From NCBI GenBank assembly GCA_032718475.1, contig JAUCBJ010000613.1, forward strand, positions 1 to 39,084: DNA of 39,084 nt, in the 5' to 3' direction. The notes beneath the pieces are model-generated. The model had not been told where the DNA came from, searched no databases, and saw only the letters and a program-made list of their open reading frames with translations. The stretch's first letter is position 1, and each line of letters opens with the position of its first letter. A program made the translations under genes and the position numbers. Origin of the DNA: Nemertoderma westbladi (Eukaryota > Xenacoelomorpha > Nemertodermatida > Nemertodermatidae). This document shows, piece after piece, positions 32,785 through 39,084 of this stretch.

Positions 32785-32892
32785 AGCAGTAGTACCTACC
32801 AGTACTTTTATATGGGAGTCCATGCTAGGCTCTAACTGTAGAGGAAACCTAAGTAGTAGTAGTAGAGTAGTAATAAGTAGTAGTAGTAGTAG
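32785..32892 (+). mobile_element. Short LINE-derived fragment with (TAG)n tail
   Basis: GGGAGTCCATGCTAGGCTCT and the preceding CAGCAGTAGT match the LINE at 36255-36315. Shortly after, the sequence passes into a TAGTAGTAG tail like that at 36718-36731. This is an internally deleted copy or fragment. Confidence 0.6.
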
Positions 32893-33044
32893 ATAATTCT
32901 TGATTTGATTGGATTGGTTGGACTGATTTGGTGGGAATTTCGAAATTCCTGATTTCTTTATTCTCTACTCTGGCATGTGGCAGACAGGTAACAGATTTTT
33001 AATTAATTAGCTTACCGGTACCACACAACCACCACCCTAAACCC

Positions 33045-33125
33045 TAGGTAATTATTAAGAGCGCAATAGATACCGGTAATTATTAAGAGCGCAAAAGATA
33101 CCGGTAATTATTAAGAGCGCTCATA
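33045..33125. repeat. 28-bp tandem repeat, 3 copies
   Basis: TACCGGTAATTATTAAGAGC recurs with an exact 28-bp period (GCGC at 33061, 33089, 33117), about 300 bp upstream of DHPS. Confidence 0.9.
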
Positions 33126-33408
33126 ATAATTATAGAACGCGGTCTTCTGGTCTTCAGTCTTCTGCTCTTGATAATTATTTAGATAACTAGTCCTCGCTAG
33201 TCTGATCTTATAAAAATTTCCAAAATGTCCCTTTCTGCCTTTAGAGGCTCAGTAATTGCCTGAGATCAGGAGATATGGTAATTATAAAGTTGTACCATAT
33301 GTTTTTAGGGACATATTTCAAATTTCTAATGGACCTACCAGTATTTTAATATTTTTTAAGTTGGAATTATAGGCCTACATATTTTATTCATATTTCTAAG
33401 ATCAGAAG

Positions 33409-34539
33409 ATGTCCAACGATGTATCTGCCCCCAACGTTGCCCAACAAGCGGTGTTGGCCCGTAGCTGCGAGATGCCCGCCGGTTCGCAGACCGTCAAAGG
33501 CTACGACTTTAACACCGGTGTAAACTACGAGAGACTACTCGCCTCCTACCGCTACTCGGGTTTCCAGGCAACCAATTTGGGCCTGGCCATCGAGGAAATC
33601 AACAGAATGTTAACCGCGCGAGAAAGCGAGTTAACCGAAGAATTTAAAACCAAAATCGCGATGGGGTTAATCGGTGAGAGAACTACAAACTGTACGATAT
33701 TCCTGGGTTACACCTCCAACCTTATATCCAGCGGGTTGCGAGAGACGCTACGCTACCTGGTTGAGCACAAACTGGTGGACGCTGTGGTCACGACAGCAGG
33801 AGGCGTCGAGGAAGACTTCATTAAGTGTCTGGCCCCGACCTACATCGGGGAATTCGGTCTCAAAGGCAGCGAACTGAGAGAGAAAGGTATAAACCGAATC
33901 GGGAATCTTTTAGTTCCTAATGATAATTACTGTTTATTCGAAGATTGGTTGATGCCGATCCTGGATAAACTAGTAGAGGAGCAGAAAGAGACTGGAATTA
34001 ATTTATCTCCAAGAACTCTAATCCACCGTTTAGGGAAGGAAATAAACGATGAGTCATCTGTTTACTATTGGGCATATAAGAACGATATCCCGGTATTCTC
34101 CCCAGGGATTACCGATGGTTCTCTCGGCGATATGCTCTACTTCCATTCTTACAAGAACCCCGGGTTGGTACTCGATATCATCCCGGACGTTCGCGCTCTC
34201 AACGATCTCGCGGTCGCCGCGGCGCACACCGGCATGGTGATACTGGGCGGCGGCGTCGTTAAACACCACATCTGTAACGCGAATCTGATGCGGAACGGCG
34301 CGGATTTCGCGGTGTTCGTCAACACCGGACAGGAGTTCGACGGTTCGGATTCCGGAGCCCGGCCGGACGAGGCGGTTTCCTGGGGGAAGATTCGCGCGGA
34401 CGCCGCTCCCGTGAAGGTGTACGCCGAGGCCACGCTGGTGCTGCCGCTACTGGTTGGGGAGACATTCGCGCGGTTTGTGGAGAGACGACGTAACGCTAGT
34501 AGTAGGAAGGAGGCGGGGGAATCTGTAATACAGATGTAA
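33409..34539 (+). CDS. DHPS: Deoxyhypusine synthase
   Basis: Transfers the aminobutyl group of spermidine to one lysine of eIF5A, using NAD, in the first step of hypusine formation; a cytosolic homotetramer in the known family. The 376 residues match the usual length (human 369). Visible landmarks: [11 protein letters not shown] (about 103) and [10 protein letters not shown] (128-137) of the NAD/active-site region; [12 protein letters not shown] (231-242); KHHICNANL with the His pair at 286-287; [18 protein letters not shown] ending at the catalytic lysine, Lys327. The start is ATG 33409; no upstream in-frame extension is needed. The gene is uninterrupted by introns, whereas vertebrate DHPS has several. 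The last third (about 34140-34480) is clearly more GC-rich than the first. It is transcribed divergently from SLC18B1, 3.5 kb away. Confidence 0.96.
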   Translation: MSNDVSAPNVAQQAVLARSCEMPAGSQTVKGYDFNTGVNYERLLASYRYSGFQATNLGLAIEEINRMLTARESELTEEFKTKIAMGLIGERTTNCTIFLGYTSNLISSGLRETLRYLVEHKLVDAVVTTAGGVEEDFIKCLAPTYIGEFGLKGSELREKGINRIGNLLVPNDNYCLFEDWLMPILDKLVEEQKETGINLSPRTLIHRLGKEINDESSVYYWAYKNDIPVFSPGITDGSLGDMLYFHSYKNPGLVLDIIPDVRALNDLAVAAAHTGMVILGGGVVKHHICNANLMRNGADFAVFVNTGQEFDGSDSGARPDEAVSWGKIRADAAPVKVYAEATLVLPLLVGETFARFVERRRNASSRKEAGESVIQM

Positions 34540-34598
34540 TTATGGGACAATTAATTAATAGTATATAATATTACAGTGACGGTGATAGTGTCGAGTAT

Positions 34599-34604
34599 AA
34601 TAAA
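34599..34604 (+). terminator. Polyadenylation signal of DHPS
   Basis: AATAAA lies 60 bp after the DHPS stop, followed by a T-rich stretch, giving a very short 3' UTR. Confidence 0.6.
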
Positions 34605-35274
34605 GTCAGCTTTCTGGTTAGTTGAGGGATGGAGTAGATATTCAATGTACCCTTGAGATCCCAATTTAGTTCCATCTTGGTGTATTGATTGCATTGAATT
34701 CACATCTCTCCGGAGGTTGTGCGTTCGATCCAGCATGCGGGCCAGGGGAGTTTAGCTTTCGGCACGATTGCTTTAAAGGGTCTAGTCAGGGCGCATATCT
34801 GCCTTGCATCCTTAAATGGTACCTAAATGAGTGCTCGAGTTTCCTCTGGGGAGTATAGGGCTGCCAATGGACCCTTGATAAAGACCGGCAGAGTGCACCC
34901 TAGATTAGATAACTTTAATTGAGTTCGCCCTTGATCCATGGTTGAGCATTGATATGCCCATTGATGAGTATCTTAGTAATAAAGTGTATGGCTGAAACCA
35001 GCGCGATCGTGATACAGTAATATTAAGTATAACAACAGTTATTACTAAGGGGTCTGGCTGCTTGAATTAAAACGCTAAGGTTTTAGGAGTAAAACGTTAT
35101 CGTCCTGAAAATAAAAGAAAGTAAAACTAAGGAAGCACTTAACCAAAATCTTAAAAAGTCCTTGCTAAATGATCTGATAAATAAGTCCTAGAGTAGTATT
35201 AGGCCCGATCATCTATTAAACTCATTAAACAAATTTGTATCTATTTATAGCTCATCTATCCCATCATAGTAGAC
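34605..35274. other. Spacer with a possible tRNA-derived SINE
   Basis: GGTTGTGCGTTCGATCC (about 34712-34728) resembles a pol III B box, followed by GCATGCGGGCC, as in many tRNA-derived SINEs. A convincing A box and cloverleaf are not seen, so this is not called a tRNA. From about 35110 on, decayed LINE sequence may begin. Confidence 0.3.
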
Positions 35275-36687
35275 ATGTACCGAACATCAAGAGTACCACA
35301 AGAAATGAAAACAAATAAGTTGGTGCCAGTTCCCAAGAAAGGCAACCTAACACTCTATGGTTCTTTTCGGGGAATCTCATTAATCTCAATTGCTGCAAAG
35401 CTATACAATAGGATTCTATTAAATCGCATCAGGGATCCCATTGAGAGACTGCTCCGTGGAAATCAGAATGGGTTCCGTAAAGGTTGTCGGACCATGGAGC
35501 CCATTTTGGCACTTAGAAGGATAATTGAAGAATTATCAAAAAAGAAAGACAGGCATCTGGCTGTTATCTTTGTTGACTTCTTCAAGGCCTTTGATTCAGT
35601 CTCTCGCTCACGTATGTTCAGCATACTTTCATTATATGGGATTCCTGATGAAATTATTGCAGCAATAAGATCAGTATATAATGGTTCGACAACATTTGTG
35701 TCTACTGTTGACGGTGACACAGAACCATTTGAAGTGTTATGGGGCGTCATCCAAGGAGACACACTTGCACCATTCTTGTTCATTATTGTGGTTGACTATG
35801 TTCTACGCATGTCCTTAGATCATCATAATGATGATGGGGTGATGATAACTCCACCTACTGGCTCCAGAAGTCGAGGAAATCCTGCCAAGTACCTAACTGA
35901 TCTAGACTTTGCTGATGACGTAGGAGTACTCTCATAATCATTAGAGGGAGCCCAACGGCTCCTCAGCTCATTAGAACATGCTGCTTCTAGTGTTGGTATT
36001 TTTATTAACTCCAGAAAGACCAAAATTTTGACAGTTAACTTTGAAAGTCCTCAGCAAGTCTCTGATCGGATGAGCATAAGCTCAAAGGATGGTATGCTTG
36101 AGCATGTGGACGACTTCTGTTACCTGGGATCATGGATTAGGAAGTCAGGTGAGGACCTTCGAATACGTAAGGGAAAGGCATGGGCAGCCTTGAATAGGCT
36201 TTCCAGGATTTGGAAGTCACCGAGAATTAATCGGAAACTTAAGGTCCGATTATTTAGAGCAGCAGTAGTTCCAGTACTCCTCTACGGGAGTCCATGCTGG
36301 GCTCTAACTGCTGAGGACACCAAATCTCTGGATGGCACATTCACAAGAATGCTACGCCGGGTTCATTGTGTCAAGTACAATGCACACATCTCCAACCAGA
36401 CACTATATAACATTGGAGGTGTCTCATTGGTTCCCCCAAGCTTGACACTAGAACAAAATCGCCTCCGCTTTGCAGGACATTGCTTTCGCCGTGAGGACCA
36501 GCCAGTGCATAATCTTGTACTTTGGCAGCCTCATGGAGTGAATAAGCATGGTGGACAACCCATGACTTTCTTGAGACGCATCTTAAAGGACACTGGCCTT
36601 GAAAATGCGGATGATCTAGCAAATGTCATGGGTGATAGGGAGTTGTGGCGGTGCAATTTTGTTGACAAGCCGGCACAGCATTCTTAA
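35275..36687 (+). pseudogene. Non-LTR retrotransposon reverse transcriptase, one nonsense codon
   Basis: One continuous frame is interrupted by a TAA at 35935-35937, just after the catalytic motif. Visible RT blocks: VPVPKKGN; RGISLISIAAKLYNRI; GFRKGCRTMEPI; VDFFKAFDSV (motif A); GVIQGDTLAPFLFI (motif B); LTDLDFADDVGVLS (motif C, FADD). The thumb/C-terminal part follows: CYLGSWIRKSG, VPVLLYGSPCWALTAED, then a tail with RRILKDTGLENADDLA. The N-terminal endonuclease is missing, so this is a 5'-truncated copy, as is usual for LINE insertion. The clade is uncertain; the YGS.CW-type C-terminus suggests an RTE-like or related invertebrate family. A (TAG)n tail at 36718-36731 marks the 3' end. Confidence 0.85.
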
Positions 36688-36731
36688 AAATGCAGCTGCA
36701 ATGCAGCATGCCGATCCTAGTAGTAGTAGTA
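36688..36731 (+). repeat. 3' tail of the LINE with (TAG)n
   Basis: A short 3' UTR (GCAGCTGCAATGCAGCATGC) ends in TAGTAGTAGTAGT. Simple-repeat tails replace poly-A in several LINE clades. Confidence 0.65.
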
Positions 36732-37485
36732 TCTATTTATAAATCGTATATCACATCGCATTATTAACTGAATATTTCAAATTTTTTTAAAATCTCAAAA
36801 TGTAATATAAATCTATTACAATCAGCAGATTGTACGAATTAAATTGATTGATATATTGAAACTCCAAACCTAGCACCGATCCATATAATCTAAATAACAA
36901 TAAAACCCCAATTACGCACTGTACCTAAACTGGTGATGGGTTTATAATACTGAGAGCGAGTATTATGTAATAAAGAAACAAATAAATGAAACCTTACGGG
37001 TTCCTTTGATTGGTCCTCCTGGCCTGCTTCAGTACTCAAACTCAAATGCAGAAAAAAACGAAAAATGAACAAAACTAAAAACCTCAACCGCCTTTAGATG
37101 AATAATATTCATATTATTCATATTATATTATTCATATTGTGGAATGAGTGCGAGCAACAGGGATATAGCATTGCTTAATAAATTATGTTTAAGCATTTTA
37201 CCACAACGCAGATGCGATTGAGACCTCAATAATATTGATTAAATATTTAGCGCATTTTTTGTTATCCTTGGGAACACTTATGGTGCTACGTGCGTCGTGC
37301 ACGTGGTTATTAGACTAGTAGGACCTTAAGGTAAACTAGCTGAAATAGGTAATCCAAACAAACATTTAAATTAATTTGGTATTGTTTGAAAGCTAATCAA
37401 AAATGTAATTTAATGATCATCAAACATTATCTTTGGTCAAAAAGGTGATGATTTTTTACCCCAAAATGGCGTAAAACAAATACAT

Positions 37486-37525
<40 letters not shown>

Positions 37526-38716
37526 AATTAACAAATGTACAGTAGTTTCAAATATGAATCGTCGCAGTACAATTTATAATATTTCAGTGTTTATTATTGA
37601 TTTAGTTAAGTAACCAAAATAGTATCTGGAATTTTAAATAAAAATAGTAATTTATAACTGTTCTGTCATCAAAGAAGTATAAGTACACAGCTGGAATTTT
37701 CGCTACGGCGGTTTTCGTAATTTGTGATGTAATTTCTAATATCAGTTTTATGTTGGGCAAAATCTAGACTGACAGACCGTCAGTCTAGATTTTGGACAAA
37801 TAAATATAAATATATAAAAATAAATAAAAATGAATAAGTGTCCTGTCTTTCCGAATGTCCGTTTATCTGTTGTGTTTGTACGTTGTGTTTACATAGCTAA
37901 AATTGTGACTACGGGCGTTTTCTGGGTTGCTGATTTAATTTCCGATGTCATTTTGTATGTTTGGTGTAATCTTGGCTGTCTATATGGCTGTCTGTCTGTT
38001 GGTATGCCTGACAACATATAATAAAACACGACCCGGCTAAAATTTTCACTAGGGGGTTTTCGAAAGTAAACATGATGAGAAGCAATAACTTACATATTTC
38101 GGATTAGCCATTAAATTCTGCACTAAAATCGAACAAAAGGGATTATTGAATGTTTGGCCTATAAATGGAGACCCCCCCCCCCCCCCCCCCCCCCTCTAAA
38201 GTTTATACATTTTCGTTTGCATACAACTTGTTGGCTTTTATAGTTCACATCGCATATACTGTTAATTTTTAAGTTGGTTTTAGGTTGAACATGGAATATC
38301 GTTTATGCCGTAGACCGTAATATCTTAGGTATATATGAGGATTAGATATGTACTACATTTACTGTTACTTTATAATTAACTGGTAGGCTTAAACTGTTGA
38401 GACCTTTGCCAACACATGCATTGCCAAATGACATCACAATAGTACTTCTCTTTAAGTTCCTTGTATCTGTATAAAGTGCAGTGGAATAGTAATATATGGG
38501 ACTTTTTGTTCAATATTATTAAACTCTATACGTAATGAACTCGAATTACATAAAAATTAAATTTATTTAGTAGGTAGATATTATTTAATTAGAATTTACT
38601 GAAATCGAAACCAATCGCATGTAATAATAATTGCACTGTTCAGCCGTAAGGAGATATTTGTCTTTCTTTCGTAATAACATAATGTATTAATTAGTTGTCT
38701 TTAATAATACTGTATC
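36732..38716. other. Gene-free stretch with homopolymers and a perfect hairpin
   Basis: This holds a 39-nt G tract (37486-37524), a 23-nt C tract (38172-38194), an ATTCATATT repeat near 37100-37135, and a 15-bp perfect hairpin (37759-37793). Diverged repeats sharing (G/A)AATTTTC.CTA.G.(C/G)G.TTTTCG occur near 37695 and 38040. No coding sequence is supported. Confidence 0.6.
37759..37793. other. Perfect 15-bp inverted repeat
   Basis: AAAATCTAGACTGAC pairs with GTCAGTCTAGATTTT around the loop AGACC. No T run follows that would suggest a terminator. Confidence 0.75.
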
Positions 38717-39084
38717 ATGATATTCGTTTACTGTTTGTTGAGTTTTTGTGGCGCTTTACGAATTTGTTGCGCACTCAAGGATTACGAAGTAAAGACATCC
38801 GATTGTATAGTGGAGGGCAATACGTTGTCGATAGATGTAACTTATTACACTGAAGTAAATGGTTCGACCCCCGAAGAGATTTCAATTAGTTTCATTTCTG
38901 AATCAAATACTTCCGGTAATGGAACTTGGATATATCACCAGCTCGATTCTCCATTCTTTCACACTGAAAGTGGGTACCAATCTAGTTTTACTAAAGTCAC
39001 AATAGATAATACTGTTGCTCGTAAACGTACATTATCGTTTATCTTAACCGCCATAGAGCCATCACCGAGGAATGTTACTGATGC
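38717..39084 (+). CDS. Secreted or membrane glycoprotein, first exon (runs off the window)
   Basis: This frame is open from ATG 38717 to the right edge, 122 codons with no stop. The first about 19 residues form a signal peptide (MIFVYCLLSFCGALRICCA). The remainder is hydrophilic with beta-type alternation and at least four N-glycosylation sequons (NGS, NTS, NGT, NVT), as expected for an extracellular domain. One Cys (in TSDCIVEG) lies near the mature N-terminus, and a Trp is at TWIYHQ. An Ig-like or similar beta-sandwich would fit, but I recognise no family. It may end in a splice donor beyond the window. Confidence 0.6.
   Translation, partial: MIFVYCLLSFCGALRICCALKDYEVKTSDCIVEGNTLSIDVTYYTEVNGSTPEEISISFISESNTSGNGTWIYHQLDSPFFHTESGYQSSFTKVTIDNTVARKRTLSFILTAIEPSPRNVTD

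Noticed and set aside
34690-34740. Possible tRNA gene from a B-box-like motif
   Set aside because: No A box at the right distance and no cloverleaf stems; at best a SINE remnant.
37830-38021. 63-codon hydrophobic frame
   Set aside because: Low-complexity TG-rich repeat sequence with no similarity to a known family and no context.

Overview
This window comes from an animal genome, most likely a marine invertebrate. The evidence is AT-rich intergenic DNA, host genes typical of metazoans (one with a GT-AG intron of about 15 kb), BEL/Pao-type gag-protease sequence, a LINE reverse transcriptase, Pearl/Helentron-like repeats of the kind I know from bivalves, and many mono- and dinucleotide tracts. 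The species cannot be named from sequence alone.

Host genes are few. (1) An SLC18B1-like MFS transporter lies on the minus strand. Its exon 1 is 29079-29911 and its exon 2 is 13529-13761; the intron between them is in phase and has good splice sites. The C-terminal exon(s) are not visible and probably lie left of position 1. (2) A complete, intronless deoxyhypusine synthase lies on the plus strand (33409-34539). (3) The first exon of a secreted or membrane glycoprotein starts at 38717 and runs off the right edge.

Most of the window is mobile DNA. A complete LTR retrotransposon sits inside the SLC18B1 intron at 14880-27996. Its direct LTRs are about 1.2 kb (14880-16091 and 26781-27996) and differ by only about seven substitutions. 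They begin TGT, end ACA, and are flanked by a 5-bp target duplication GTGCT. A second, older copy of the same family lies head-to-head on the minus strand (13161 down to the left edge). Exon 2 of the transporter sits between the two 5' LTRs. Both copies carry a long leader of about 2.1 kb, a gag plus aspartic-protease reading frame, and then a short piece of pol from the RNase H/integrase linker. In both, reverse transcriptase and RNase H are missing at the same junction. The right copy was already coding-defective yet inserted recently, which suggests a non-autonomous lineage mobilised in trans. Near its 3' LTR, in the position where an env would sit, is an unrecognised and frame-broken coding region (25179-26702).

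The left element's LTR is split by a nest of about 5.1 kb of rolling-circle-like repeats (7605-12752), including three head-to-tail units of about 550 bp. The right element is interrupted by a related Pearl-type element with about 315-bp core repeats (22918-24786). Right of the retrotransposon come a foldback element (28018-28940), exon 1 of the transporter, a 20-bp/80-bp minisatellite (30205-31008), 100-bp and 28-bp tandem repeats, DHPS, and a non-LTR retrotransposon with one nonsense codon (35275-36687). About 2 kb with no gene then precedes the terminal glycoprotein.
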